DNA from: Massilia litorea
GTDB lineage: Bacteria; Pseudomonadota; Gammaproteobacteria; Burkholderiales; Burkholderiaceae_D
Direction of reading: 5' to 3'
Assembly (NCBI RefSeq): GCF_015101885.1
Contig: NZ_CP062941.1
Coordinates: 310,001-374,000, forward strand
DNA: 64,000 nt
Part shown: positions 42,023-51,378 of the stretch, one piece after another
Numbering within the stretch: position 1 is the first letter of the stretch
Layout: each line of letters starts with the position of its first letter
Program-made: the position numbers and the translations under genes
The notes under the pieces: model-generated
What the model was told of the DNA's origin: nothing
Database searches by the model: none
The model's input: the letters and a program-made list of their open reading frames with translations, nothing else

Positions 42023-42559
42023 TTACTTCGTGATCGGCGTCGGCGCTGGAGCGGCCGGCGTGTCGACTGGCATCGGGGCCGTGGACGGCGCGACGGTGGC
42101 ATCGACATTGGCGCTGACCGGCGTCGTGGCCGGGGTCGTGGTCAGGACGGGGGCAGCTGGCGTGGTCGCCGCGGCACCGGCCTGCACTTGGGTCGAGGAC
42201 GAGGTCGAACCCGCAGCCGAGCTCGAACCGGAGGTCGATGCCGACGTGTCCGCGGCTTCAGTCTTGGCTTTGGCCTTCGCCTGCTTGTGCTTCGGCTTGG
42301 CGTGGGCGGTTTTCTTCGCCTTCGGGGTTTCCGACTTCGCTGCCGGCTGGGCGTCCACCGTCGTGGTCGTGGTGGTCGTGGCGGTCGCAGGCGTCGCCTT
42401 GGCGTTCAGGGTCGTCTTGACGTCCTTGTTGTCCACCAGCACAGCGGTCTTTGCATCGACCTTGCCGGTATGGGCTTTGGCGGCAGGGGTGGCCGGGGCT
42501 TGTGCGAAGGCAGCGCTTGCAAACAGGCCGGCGATCAGGGTGGCGGTGATTTTCTTCAT
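42023..42559 (-). CDS. Exported low-complexity Ala/Thr/Lys-rich protein
   Basis: 178 residues. A 20-residue signal peptide MKKITATLIAGLFASAAFAQ, then only low-complexity sequence: poly-Thr, a basic Lys/His/Ala block (about 80-100, KKTAHAKPKHKQAKAKAK), Ser-rich, then Ala/Thr/Pro. Likely disordered in the periplasm. The signal peptide and upstream DNA nearly match those of the next gene (42658-43047), so the two arose by duplication followed by divergence. Function unknown. Confidence 0.7.
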   Translation of the reverse strand: MKKITATLIAGLFASAAFAQAPATPAAKAHTGKVDAKTAVLVDNKDVKTTLNAKATPATATTTTTTTVDAQPAAKSETPKAKKTAHAKPKHKQAKAKAKTEAADTSASTSGSSSAAGSTSSSTQVQAGAAATTPAAPVLTTTPATTPVSANVDATVAPSTAPMPVDTPAAPAPTPITK

Positions 42560-42657
42560 GGTGTGGCTCCTTGTATTGGTCGTCGTCCGTGCGACAGTAT
42601 CCGGGCAGAGAAACCCGCGGCGACGCGGGCTTCATCGGTCATTGGTGCTTGCCTGGC

Positions 42658-43047
42658 TTATTTGGTTTTTGCGGTGGCCGAGACATCGGCGCCATGGGTG
42701 CCGGTGTGGGTAGTGGTGGTCACCTCGGCTGGCGGCTTCACGCTCGATTTGGCGGCGGTCTTGGCTTCCTTGGCGTCGGCCTTCACGGCGGCCTTGGCTT
42801 CCTTGGAGTCGCTCTTGATCGTTTCCTTGGCTTGCTTGGTATCGGCCTTCAGGGTCGCCTTCGCTTCCTTCGTATCGGCTTTCACGGCAGCTTTCGCTTC
42901 CTTGGTATCCGCTTTTGCATCCGCCTTGACTTCCGCCTTGGTCGGTGCCGGCGTCACGGTCGTGGCGGTGGTGGCGGTGGTAGTGGTTTGGGCGAATGCG
43001 GCGCTTGCGAACAGACCGGCGATCAGGGTGGCGATGATTTTTTTCAT
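42658..43047 (-). CDS. Exported protein with five 11-residue helical repeats (LEA-like pattern)
   Basis: 129 residues. Signal peptide MKKIIATLIAGLFASAAFAQ, a Thr-rich linker, then five consecutive 11-residue repeats at residues 45-99 of form K-A-D-x-K-E-A-K-x-x-x, ending with a Thr-rich tail. The repeats should form an amphipathic or charged helix, resembling group 3 LEA and some apolipoprotein-like repeats. Paralog of the gene at 42023-42559 through the shared signal region. Role unknown; desiccation or envelope protection would be speculation. Confidence 0.7.
   Translation of the reverse strand: MKKIIATLIAGLFASAAFAQTTTTATTATTVTPAPTKAEVKADAKADTKEAKAAVKADTKEAKATLKADTKQAKETIKSDSKEAKAAVKADAKEAKTAAKSSVKPPAEVTTTTHTGTHGADVSATAKTK
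42751..42915. repeat. Five tandem 33-bp coding repeats
   Basis: Encodes the 11-residue repeats of the exported protein. Units keep exact 33-nt periodicity with mainly synonymous or conservative changes, for example GCTTCCTTGGTATCGGC-like segments recurring on the plus strand. Confidence 0.75.
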
Positions 43048-43190
43048 GGTGCGGCTCCTAGTGGGTTGTCTTGTCAGTGCGCGTTTCTTACGTCACTGAG
43101 CCAATAACGGAGCGGCTACCTGGGCTGTTGACGTGTTTAACAATCCCTTACATTCCTGGCATTTGCTTACAAGTGCGCCAACAAGTGTTG

Positions 43191-43877
43191 CTATGCGACG
43201 GAGAGTCCCATCGCCCGCAGCAGTTCCGCGGCCTGGCGCGGCGAGATCGTCGCGCCCGCGAACAGTTTTGCATTGACCAGCTTCAGCCCGCCCAGGTCCG
43301 CCTCGCGCAGGTCGGCACCCTCGAACCGCGTGTCCTTGATGTGGGCGTCGCGCAGGCTGCCGCCTTCGAAGACAGCCTCGCGGAAGTCGCAGCCCGACAA
43401 ATCGGCGTCGGCGAAGTCGAGTCCGACGAGCGTCATCTTCCTGAAGGACATGCGGCGCAGGTCGGCGCCGATCAGGAGCGAATCTTCGAACGAGAGGCCG
43501 AGATAGCTGACCTCCTCGAAGGCGGCGCCGGTCAGCTTGCAGCTGCGAAAGGTGCAGGAAGCCAGCCTGGCGCGGCGCCAGCTGGTGTTGTTCAGGTCGC
43601 AGGCTTCGAAGCGCGCGTCGACCAGGTCGCCGGCCTCGAAATCGGCCTGCCCTGCCCGGCAGCGCTGCCAGTGCGTGCGCGCCAGGTTGGCTGCGTAGAA
43701 CGAGGTCTCGGGCAGTGCGCAATTCCTGAACACGCTGTCCTGCAGGTTCAGGCGCGCCAGGTCGGCGCCCGAAAAATCGCAGTCTTCGAAGACGAGCAGC
43801 GCGTCCTCTTGCAGCAGCTGTTCGATGCGGGCGCGGTCGATCGCTTCGCCGGAAACGGTGCTGGTGTGACGCGTCAT
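43191..43877 (-). CDS. Pentapeptide-repeat protein
   Basis: 228 residues, nearly all pentapeptide repeats (A/C-[D/N]-[L/F]-x-x), for example FSGADLARLNLQDS, FEAGDLVDARFEACDL and FEGADLREADLGGLKL. It should form a right-handed quadrilateral beta-helix. Length is near that of Qnr-type gyrase-protecting proteins, but no Qnr-specific feature was verified, so no such function is assigned. No signal peptide. It lies 18 nt downstream of the small unknown gene. Confidence 0.82.
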   Translation of the reverse strand: MTRHTSTVSGEAIDRARIEQLLQEDALLVFEDCDFSGADLARLNLQDSVFRNCALPETSFYAANLARTHWQRCRAGQADFEAGDLVDARFEACDLNNTSWRRARLASCTFRSCKLTGAAFEEVSYLGLSFEDSLLIGADLRRMSFRKMTLVGLDFADADLSGCDFREAVFEGGSLRDAHIKDTRFEGADLREADLGGLKLVNAKLFAGATISPRQAAELLRAMGLSVA

Positions 43878-43895
43878 GGGGAAGCCGTGTCGACG

Positions 43896-44210
43896 CTAGC
43901 GCGTCTGGACCTGCGCCGTCCGGTGGATCACGCAGGCGCGGTTCACGTCTTCGAGGAAGCGGATCGCTTCGCCCTGCGACAGCGAGGGCGGTATCAGGCG
44001 CGCGAGCGAGGCGTCCTCGCTGACCCGGTCCAGGCCATAGGCAATGCTGGGCGACACTTCGCGCGCGGATTTGCCGTCGCTGTTGTACAGCGAATCGTAG
44101 ACCCCCACCTCTTCCCACAGCGGCACGAAGCCCGGGCTGGTCGAATCTTCGAACACGACGACGGGCTCGAGCCCGCCCTCCTCGCGCACCAGGCGAAATA
44201 CGAAACTCAT
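43896..44210 (-). CDS. Small conserved-looking protein of unknown function
   Basis: 104 residues starting MSFVFRLVREEGGLEPVVVF, soluble and mixed alpha/beta, with no cysteine pair or known motif except a single Cys near the end (RACVIHR). The ATG at 44210 has AGAGAAAG upstream; codon use matches its neighbours. It probably shares a transcript with the pentapeptide-repeat gene. Function not recognised. Confidence 0.6.
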   Translation of the reverse strand: MSFVFRLVREEGGLEPVVVFEDSTSPGFVPLWEEVGVYDSLYNSDGKSAREVSPSIAYGLDRVSEDASLARLIPPSLSQGEAIRFLEDVNRACVIHRTAQVQTR

Positions 44211-44296
44211 TGCTTTCTCTTGCGGATATCGAAAAGGAAGGGATGCTATCACGACCGTGCGGACGATGCGGGCGCAGTGCCGCGCGGCAGCGTCCC

Positions 44297-44325
44297 GCAA
44301 AAAAAAGACCAGGCCGAAGCCTGGT
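44297..44325 (-). terminator. Rho-independent terminator of the TonB receptor gene
   Basis: On the minus strand, stem AGACCAGGC/GCCTGGTCT with a UUCG-type tetraloop, followed by eight U. It begins 33 bp after the receptor stop. Confidence 0.88.
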
Positions 44326-44358
44326 CTCTTGCTAGGACATCGTCAAACGCTCAGACGA

Positions 44359-47166
44359 TCAGAAGGTGTAGCTTGCCGCGACGCCGAAAGTACGGAACTG
44401 CGGCGAGGTCGTGCGCCAGCCGTCGCGCCACTCGATCGGACGGTCTTCGCCGAACAGGTTGTAGACGTACAGGTTCAGCTTCACGTGCGGAATGCCCGAG
44501 TAAGCCAGCGTGTAGTCGACGGTGGTGTTGTGGTCCACACGTTCGCAATCGGCCAGGTTTGCCGCCACCACTTTCTGCGTGGCGCAGTAGGTTGGCTGCA
44601 AGATGCTGTTGTTGCTGTAGCCGCTGGCGTAGTTCCAGGTGACGCCGTGGTCGAAGTCGCCCTGCTTCACGTAGGCGCGTGCCTTGACGGTCATGCGCGA
44701 ACCGAAGTCCCAGGTGCCGACCATGTTGCGGTCGTAGGCATTCGTCGCTTCGCTGAAGGTCTGGTACTTCAGCACATAGGTGCCGTCCAGTTTCAGGCGC
44801 ACGTCCGTGCCCAGCAGCTTGAAGCGGCCCGACGCATCGAAGTCGATGCCCGAGACGCGCGTCTTGCCGCTGTTGACGTACGGGTTGTAGACCATGCCCA
44901 GCTGGCCGACGTTGCCGTAGTTGATGGTGTTGTTCGGCGCGTACTTCTTCACCAGGGCCAGGAACTCGTTGTCGGCGGCGCTGTTGTCGACACGGATCAG
45001 CTGGCCGGCAGGCAGGTCCGCCTCGCCTTTCAGGATGTCGGTCGTCGCGCGGGTACCGATCTGGTTACGACGCTCGATGAGGTAGTAATCCATCGCCATC
45101 GTCCAGTTCTTGACCGGTTCGAAGACCAGGCCCGCGGTGTACGAACGGGAGGTTTCTGGTTCCAGTTCCGGATTCGAACGCACGAAGCTCGGCAGGTTGC
45201 CCACGCATTCCGCGTTGCGGAAGGTGTTGGCCTGCGCCTTGTCGGCGGCGGTGGCGCCGGCGCCTTTTTGCACCAGGTCGTTGAGCTGGTTGGCGATCGG
45301 GCAGCGGCGCGGGTCGACGACACTGGTGGCGACCGAACTGCGGCCCAGGCCGTTACCCGATTCGACGATGTTCGGTGCGCGGAAGCCGCCCGATGCGGTG
45401 GCGCGCAGCAGCAGATTGCTGGCGGCGTTCCAGCGCAGGCCCAGCTTCGGCGACAGGTGCGAGTCGAAGCCGTCGGTCTTGTCGGCACGCAGGGCCGCGC
45501 TCAGTTCGACGTTCTTGACGACTGGCACGCTCGCTTCGGTGAAGACCGCGTACTGGTTGACGGTGTCGTCGACCTGCAGGCCGAACACGCCGACCAGCTC
45601 GCCGCGCAGGACGTTGTCCGAGCTCTTCATGCGGTAGCCGTTGCTGCGGATGTCGGTACCGACCGCGACTTTCAGCGGACCGGCAGGCAGTTGCATCACG
45701 GTACCGTCGATGGTTGCATCGAAGAACTTGATGTGCGCTTCGCCCGACGTGGTACGGACCGGGAACATCGCTTCGAGCAGGGCCGGATCGTTCTGCTGGC
45801 CGAACTTGTAGGTGCCGTTGACGATGGCGTTGGTGTAGCCGGTGGCGCTGACGGCGCGGGTGGCTTTCACGGCCGACGATTTCATCGAACCGACGGCCGA
45901 ACGCCAGTCGAAGCCGCCGATCGTGCCGTCCAGGGTCAGCATGACGCGCGACTGCTCGGCTTCGGTGCGGTTGAAGTTGAAGCCGTTACCGGTGTCCATC
46001 ATGCGCGCACGGTATTCGGTCGGCACGCTGTACGGATTCATCGGGTGACCGACCGGCAGTTTCGGATACGAGAACGGCCCGACCATCTTGTTGCCGTACA
46101 CGTCGTACCAGATGCTCGTCGAGCTGGTCGCGCTCTGGTTGCTCACGCTGAACGGCGCGACGATGTATTCGCTGGTCGAGCGGGAGGTCGTCACTTCGAA
46201 GTTGGCGTTGATATCCTTGCCGATGCGGAAGTGGGTGTTGCTGGCGATCGCATGGCGCTTGTTGTCGGTGGTCAGGCCGGAGTACGGCAGCGCGTCCCAT
46301 TTGCACAGCTTGTCGGCCGGGTCGATCGCATCGGCCGGGCAGCCTGGTGCGGCGACGATGTTGGTGCTGCTGCGGAAGTAGTTACCGGTCGGCGAGTAGG
46401 AGCTCTTCGCATCCCAGGTCGAGCGGCCCGGGGTCTGGCGGTGCCATTCCGGGTAGTACGGGCGCAGGTCGCCGACGCTGTAGCCGTCGCTCTTGTAGCC
46501 TTCGGCGGTGATGTAGGTATTAAAACCCTGCTGTTCGAGGTCGCCGAAACCGACGATCGCCGAGACGTTACGGTTGCGGTTGTCGTGGAAATGCTGGGAT
46601 TCGGTGTAGCTGCCGCGGATCTTGGCGCCCTGGAAGTCCTTGCGCAGGATGATGTTGACCACGCCGGCGATGGCGTCGGAACCGTAGATGGCCGACGCGC
46701 CGTCCTTCAGCACTTCGATGCGCTCGATCGCGTCGCTGGCGATGGCGTCGAGGTTGGTGAAGTTGTCCTGGGCGCCGTCGGACAGGCCGTATTGGGCAAT
46801 GCGGCGGCCGTTCACCAGGATCAGGGTCGAGACCTTGCCCAGGCCGCGCATGCTGACGGCCGATGAACCGGTGGCGAAGCTGCCCGAGCTGCTCGTGGCC
46901 GAGTTCAGGCTGGTGTCGATGGAAGCGGTGCTGGTCAGGATGCCGAGGGCCGTCGTCTGGCCGGTGCGCTCGATATCGTCGCGCGTCAGGACCTGGACCG
47001 AGCCCGCAGCTTCCGCCTGGGTGCGCTTGATGCTACTGCCGGTAACGACCACGCGCTGCATCTGGGCGGCCGGTTCGGCCGCCTGCTGGGCGTTGGAAAA
47101 GGCCGGATAGGCCAGGGTCAGCGCCAATGCGATTGCGCTTTTATTCAAAGTACTCTTGTGCTTCAA
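44359..47166 (-). CDS. TonB-dependent outer-membrane receptor (oar/peptide-type)
   Basis: 935 residues. Signal peptide about 1-27 (LALTLAYPAFSNAQ), plug (about 40-165) with VVVTGSSIKRTQAE, ALGILTSTASID and VEVLKDGASAIYGSDAIAGVVN-type plug signature, then a large barrel ending in SYTF. This N-terminal style is typical of xanthomonad/Massilia receptors for sugars, peptides or unknown substrates. I prefer TTG 47166, with GGGAG just upstream, over GTG 47178. Single gene with its own terminator. No transport partner genes nearby. Confidence 0.9.
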   Translation of the reverse strand: MKHKSTLNKSAIALALTLAYPAFSNAQQAAEPAAQMQRVVVTGSSIKRTQAEAAGSVQVLTRDDIERTGQTTALGILTSTASIDTSLNSATSSSGSFATGSSAVSMRGLGKVSTLILVNGRRIAQYGLSDGAQDNFTNLDAIASDAIERIEVLKDGASAIYGSDAIAGVVNIILRKDFQGAKIRGSYTESQHFHDNRNRNVSAIVGFGDLEQQGFNTYITAEGYKSDGYSVGDLRPYYPEWHRQTPGRSTWDAKSSYSPTGNYFRSSTNIVAAPGCPADAIDPADKLCKWDALPYSGLTTDNKRHAIASNTHFRIGKDINANFEVTTSRSTSEYIVAPFSVSNQSATSSTSIWYDVYGNKMVGPFSYPKLPVGHPMNPYSVPTEYRARMMDTGNGFNFNRTEAEQSRVMLTLDGTIGGFDWRSAVGSMKSSAVKATRAVSATGYTNAIVNGTYKFGQQNDPALLEAMFPVRTTSGEAHIKFFDATIDGTVMQLPAGPLKVAVGTDIRSNGYRMKSSDNVLRGELVGVFGLQVDDTVNQYAVFTEASVPVVKNVELSAALRADKTDGFDSHLSPKLGLRWNAASNLLLRATASGGFRAPNIVESGNGLGRSSVATSVVDPRRCPIANQLNDLVQKGAGATAADKAQANTFRNAECVGNLPSFVRSNPELEPETSRSYTAGLVFEPVKNWTMAMDYYLIERRNQIGTRATTDILKGEADLPAGQLIRVDNSAADNEFLALVKKYAPNNTINYGNVGQLGMVYNPYVNSGKTRVSGIDFDASGRFKLLGTDVRLKLDGTYVLKYQTFSEATNAYDRNMVGTWDFGSRMTVKARAYVKQGDFDHGVTWNYASGYSNNSILQPTYCATQKVVAANLADCERVDHNTTVDYTLAYSGIPHVKLNLYVYNLFGEDRPIEWRDGWRTTSPQFRTFGVAASYTF

Positions 47167-47528
47167 AACCACTCCCACTAGTCAATTTATTTTAACAACA
47201 CACATCATTCACCACAGTTACACGTGAACCAGGACGATGACGCGGAGAAATACTGTTGCACAACATTGACCAACGGCAAAGTTACGAATCACTAATTATT
47301 TCTTTTGTGTTAAACAATGTGACTTCCGTCGCTTTTTCGATACATTACGTTACTTTCAAGTAACATGAGCGAAACATGGAAGGGTAGCGGAGTTGCGCAC
47401 GCGTTGGAATGAATACCCTTTATCGGTGCGATAAAGAGAATGCGCAGCCGTGCCTGTACCGCCAAGGCGACCGCACACTGCACGAAGGTAAGGGTTGGCA
47501 ATCGCCTGTGGCCAGGCGGCCGCGCCGG
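47167..47528. other. 362-bp gap upstream of the TonB receptor gene
   Basis: No gene supported. A+T-richer than its surroundings near the receptor. Holds a perfect 16-bp palindrome at 47349-47364 and a small inverted repeat CTTTATC/GATAAAG at 47418-47436. It should contain the receptor promoter; no strong sigma-70 pair was identified. Confidence 0.55.
47349..47364. promoter_or_regulatory. Palindrome GTTACTT-TC-AAGTAAC
   Basis: A 16-bp perfect inverted repeat about 185 bp upstream of the TonB receptor start and 165 bp beyond the glcF stop. Likely an operator; the regulator is unknown. Confidence 0.4.
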
Positions 47529-48770
47529 TCAGGCCGGCGCGCGCTCCTGCAAGGCCCGATCGACCAGCTCGATCCAGTGCGTGACGGGCGTATCGGTCCC
47601 CGACTGCAGATGCGTCATGCACCCGATATTCGCCGACACGATCTCCTTCGCGCCGGTCGCCTCGAGCTTGGCCAGCTTGCGGTCGCGCAGTTCGTGGGCG
47701 ATCTGCGGGTGCAGCACGGAATAGGTACCGGCCGAGCCGCAGCACAGGTGGCTGTCGGCGCACAGCACGACGTCGACGCCGGCCGCGCGCAGCACGCCTT
47801 CGACCTTGCCGCGGATTTGCTGGCCGTGCTGCAGCGTGCACGGCGGGTGGAAGGCGACACGTTCCGTGATCTTGCCGCGCAGGGCCACGGCAAGCTGCTC
47901 TTCGAACTCCGGCATGATTTCCGACAGGTCGCGCGTCAGCATCGAGATGCGCCCTGCTTTCGCCGCATACTCCGGATCGTGCGCCAGCAGGTGGCCGTAT
48001 TCCTTGACCGTCACGCCGCAGCCGGAAGCCGTCATCACGATCGCCTCGATTTCTTCGCGCTCGACATGGGGCCACCAGGCGTCGATGTTGCGGCGCATGT
48101 CGTCCAGCCCCGCTTCCTGGTCGTTCAGGTGATAGCGCACGGCGCCGCAGCAGCCGGCCTTCGGCGCCACGAGCAGTTGCACCCCGAGCGCATCGAGCAC
48201 GCGCGCGGTGGCCGCGTTGATGTTCGGGGCCATCGCCGGCTGCACGCAGCCCTCCAGCACCAGCATCTTGCGCGCGTGGGCGCGGGTCGGCCAGTGGCCG
48301 GCATGGCGCGGACGCTGCACCTTGTCCTGCATGTCCTTCGACAGCAGCGGCCGCAGCGCGGTGCCAACGCCGTAGGCCGGCTTGAACAGGCCCGTTCGCG
48401 GCAGGAATTCCTTGAGCATCGTGCGCTTGATGCGGTCAGCAGCGGGACGCGGCACGCGCTCCTCGACCACGCGGCGGCCGATGTCGACCAGGCGCCCGTA
48501 CTTGACGCCCGACGGACAGGTCGTTTCGCAGTTGCGACAGGTGAGGCAGCGGTCCAGGTGCAGTTGCGTCTTGCGCGTCGGTTCCGCGCCTTCCAGCACC
48601 TGCTTGATCAGGTAGATGCGCCCGCGTGGGCCATCGAGTTCGTCGCCCAGCAGCTGGTAGGTCGGGCAGGTGGCGGTGCAGAACCCGCAGTGCACGCAGG
48701 CGCGCAGGATCGCTTCGGCCTCGTTGCCTTCCGCCGTGCCCTTGATGAAGTCGGCCAGATTGGTTTGCAT
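47529..48770 (-). CDS. glcF: Glycolate oxidase iron-sulfur subunit
   Basis: 413 residues. Two 4Fe-4S motifs CVHCGFCTATCP and CLTCRNCETTCPSG (about 25-36 and 76-89), then two CCG-type domains with GCVQP, KAGCCGA, ASGCGVT and HLCCGSAG. With GlcD and GlcE it passes electrons from glycolate to the quinone pool. It begins 1 nt after glcE. Confidence 0.95.
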   Translation of the reverse strand: MQTNLADFIKGTAEGNEAEAILRACVHCGFCTATCPTYQLLGDELDGPRGRIYLIKQVLEGAEPTRKTQLHLDRCLTCRNCETTCPSGVKYGRLVDIGRRVVEERVPRPAADRIKRTMLKEFLPRTGLFKPAYGVGTALRPLLSKDMQDKVQRPRHAGHWPTRAHARKMLVLEGCVQPAMAPNINAATARVLDALGVQLLVAPKAGCCGAVRYHLNDQEAGLDDMRRNIDAWWPHVEREEIEAIVMTASGCGVTVKEYGHLLAHDPEYAAKAGRISMLTRDLSEIMPEFEEQLAVALRGKITERVAFHPPCTLQHGQQIRGKVEGVLRAAGVDVVLCADSHLCCGSAGTYSVLHPQIAHELRDRKLAKLEATGAKEIVSANIGCMTHLQSGTDTPVTHWIELVDRALQERAPA

Positions 48771-48771
48771 G

Positions 48772-49815
48772 CTATGACATCCGTCCAGGATTAAAAATGT
48801 GCGCGGGGTCGAAGGCCGTTTTCAGGCGCTCGTGGATGCGCGCCACGGCCGGCGCGAGCGGCTGGAACACGCCAACGGCCTTGTCGCCGCCACGGAACAG
48901 GGTCGCGTGGCCGCCGGCCGCGCGCACCGCGCTGCGGATGGTCTCGGCGTCGCCGGAATCCGCGCGCAGCCAGCGCTGCGCCCCGCCCCACTCGATCAGC
49001 TGTTCGCCGTTCAGTACGATGGCGCCGGTCGTCGAGGGCACGGACAGGCGCCACACCGGCGCGTCGCCGGCGAAAAAGGCGTGACGCTGTTCGCGCAGGT
49101 CGGTCCAGAAACCGGCGGCGTCGTCGACTACCTGCCCGCCCAGCGATTTTACCGCCGCGTCCACGGCCGCCCGCGCGCCCGACAGGCGCAGCGCCAGCAC
49201 GCCCCGGTGCCAGCAGCTGGCCGATACCGGCAGCGGCTGCCCGCCCCAGACGTTGAGCATGCGGATCGCCTCGATCTCGTTCGCCTCGAAGCGCAGCGTG
49301 GCTTCAGCGAAGCTTCGCGGCAGCACCTTCACCGACAGTTCCGTGATCAGCCCGAGCGTGCCGAGCGACCCGGCCAGCAGGCGCGAAACGTCGTAGCCGG
49401 CCACGTTCTTCATGACCTGGCCGCCGAAGTTGAGGAGGTCTCCCTTGCCGTCCATCAGCTGGGCGCCCAGCACGAAGTCGCGCACGCCGCCGCTGTTGGC
49501 GCGGCGCGGGCCGGACAAGCCGGCCGCGATCGCTCCGCCGAAGGTGGCGCCTGGACCGAAATGCGGCGGCTCGAAGGCCAGCATCTGGTTCTGCTGCGCC
49601 AGCACGGCTTCGATCTCGGCCAGGGGCGTACCGCAGCGCGCCGTGATCACCAGTTCGGTCGGCTCGTAGTCGACGATACCCGTGTGGCCGCGCGTGTCGA
49701 GGATCTCGCCTTGCAGCAATCCGCCGTACCAGTCCTTGGTGCCGCCGCCGCGGATGCGCAGCGCTTGTTGCCGAGCCGCGGCCGCGCGGATCTGGTCCCT
49801 GAATTGTTCGATCAT
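48772..49815 (-). CDS. glcE: Glycolate oxidase FAD-binding subunit GlcE
   Basis: 347 residues. Truncated FAD_binding_4 protein with IRGGGTKDWYGG, the flavin loop FGPGATFGGAIAAGLSGPRRA and VMKNVAGYDVSRLLAGSLGTLGLI. Partner of GlcD in the three-subunit enzyme. Located 8 nt after glcD. Confidence 0.95.
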   Translation of the reverse strand: MIEQFRDQIRAAAARQQALRIRGGGTKDWYGGLLQGEILDTRGHTGIVDYEPTELVITARCGTPLAEIEAVLAQQNQMLAFEPPHFGPGATFGGAIAAGLSGPRRANSGGVRDFVLGAQLMDGKGDLLNFGGQVMKNVAGYDVSRLLAGSLGTLGLITELSVKVLPRSFAEATLRFEANEIEAIRMLNVWGGQPLPVSASCWHRGVLALRLSGARAAVDAAVKSLGGQVVDDAAGFWTDLREQRHAFFAGDAPVWRLSVPSTTGAIVLNGEQLIEWGGAQRWLRADSGDAETIRSAVRAAGGHATLFRGGDKAVGVFQPLAPAVARIHERLKTAFDPAHIFNPGRMS

Positions 49816-49823
49816 TTTTTAAA

Positions 49824-51305
49824 TTAAAACCGCGGGAGTTCGGGGAACGGCACAGCGCCGTGGTGCACATGCAGCTTGCCGAATTCGGCGCAGCGGTGCG
49901 GGGTCGGGATCGCCTTGTCGGGATTGAGCAGCATCGGCACGTCGAAAGCGCGTTTGACGGCGGAGAAGGCGTCGAGTTCCGCCCGCTCGAACTGCACGCA
50001 CATCGAATTGATCTTCTCCATGCCCACGCCATGCTCGCCGGTGATGGTGCCGCCCACTTCCACGCACAGCGCCAGGATGGCGGCGCCGAAGGCTTCGGCG
50101 CGTTCGAATTCGCCCGGCTGGTTGGCATCGAACAGGATCAGGGGATGCAGGTTGCCGTCGCCCGCGTGGAACACGTTGGCGCAGCGCAGGCCATAGGTCG
50201 TTTCCATCTGCTCGATCCCGGTCAGCACCTGCGCCAGGTTTTTACGCGGGATGGTGCCGTCCATGCAGTAGTAATCGGGCGAGATGCGTCCCGCCGCCGG
50301 GAAGGCGTTCTTGCGGCCGGACCAGAATTTCATGCGCTCGGCTTCGGTCTGCGACACCGCGATCGCACTGGCGCCGGCCGCTTCCAGCACCTGCGTCATG
50401 CGTTCGATTTCCTCGGCCACCTCGAGCGGCGTGCCGTCGGCCTCGCACAGCAGGATGGCGGCGGCGTCGGTGTCGTAGCCGGCGTGCACGAAGGGCTCGA
50501 CCATGCGCGCCGAGGTGCGGTCCATCATCTCCAGGCCCGCCGGGATGATGCCGGCCGCGATCACGCTGGCCACCGCATTGCCGCCGGTAACGACATCGTT
50601 GAACGAGGCCATGATCACCTGGGCCGCCGCCGGCTTCGGCACCAGTTTCACCGTCACTTCGGTGACGATGCCGAGCATGCCTTCCGAGCCGATGAAGACG
50701 GCGAGCAGATCCAGGCCCGGCGCGTCCAGCGCCTCGCTGCCCAGCTCGATGATCTCGCCCTCGATGGTCGCCACGCGCACGCGCAGCACGTTGTGGACCG
50801 TCAGGCCGTATTTCAGGCAGTGCACGCCGCCCGAGTTCTCGGCCACGTTGCCGCCGATGGTGCAGGCGATCTGCGAGGACGGGTCCGGCGCGTAGTACAG
50901 GCCGTACTGGGCCGCCACTTCCGAGATCGCGAGATTGCGAACCCCGGGCTGGACCACGGCCGTGCGCGCGTAATCGTCGACCCGCACGATGCGGTTCAGG
51001 CGCGCCGTCGACAGCACCACGCCATCGATGATCGGCAGCGCCCCGCCGGACAAGCCCGTCCCGGCGCCGCGCGGCACGATCGGCACGTTCAGCTCGCGGC
51101 AGACGTCCAGGACCGCCAGCACCTGCTCCTCGTTGGTGGGCAGGGTGACGATCATCGGCAGCTGGCGGTAGGCCGCCAGGCCGTCGCATTCGTAGGGACG
51201 CGTGTCTTCCGGATCGGACAGGACGGCGCCAATCGGCAACCGTGCACGCAGGGCCGCCGCGACCTGCTCGCGGCGCTCGTGGGGGACGTGGAGAGGGGCG
51301 GACAT
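49824..51305 (-). CDS. glcD: Glycolate oxidase catalytic flavoprotein subunit
   Basis: 493 residues. FAD-linked oxidase with VPRGAGTGLSGGALP, PDPSSQIACTIGGNVAENSGG, FIGSEGMLGIVTEVTVKL and the C-terminal ITGEHGVGMEK. Oxidises glycolate, and often D-lactate, in the glcDEF complex. ATG 51305 matches the family N-terminus; a TTG at 51326 is less likely. No glcC regulator is next to it. Divergent from the cobalamin adenosyltransferase gene. Confidence 0.95.
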   Translation of the reverse strand: MSAPLHVPHERREQVAAALRARLPIGAVLSDPEDTRPYECDGLAAYRQLPMIVTLPTNEEQVLAVLDVCRELNVPIVPRGAGTGLSGGALPIIDGVVLSTARLNRIVRVDDYARTAVVQPGVRNLAISEVAAQYGLYYAPDPSSQIACTIGGNVAENSGGVHCLKYGLTVHNVLRVRVATIEGEIIELGSEALDAPGLDLLAVFIGSEGMLGIVTEVTVKLVPKPAAAQVIMASFNDVVTGGNAVASVIAAGIIPAGLEMMDRTSARMVEPFVHAGYDTDAAAILLCEADGTPLEVAEEIERMTQVLEAAGASAIAVSQTEAERMKFWSGRKNAFPAAGRISPDYYCMDGTIPRKNLAQVLTGIEQMETTYGLRCANVFHAGDGNLHPLILFDANQPGEFERAEAFGAAILALCVEVGGTITGEHGVGMEKINSMCVQFERAELDAFSAVKRAFDVPMLLNPDKAIPTPHRCAEFGKLHVHHGAVPFPELPRF

Positions 51306-51378
51306 GACGTCGATTGTAGGCCACAATCACATCGATTTGTCGTATGCTCGGGCTATCTTTTTTCAGGGGCAGCACATC

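Noticed and set aside
43191..43877. Naming the pentapeptide-repeat protein as Qnr-type quinolone resistance
   Set aside because: Length and repeats alone do not prove gyrase protection; no Qnr-specific loops were verified.
47418..47436. CTTTATC/GATAAAG inverted repeat as a terminator
   Set aside because: A weak A/T stem with no U tract, about 90 bp from the nearest stop; probably chance.
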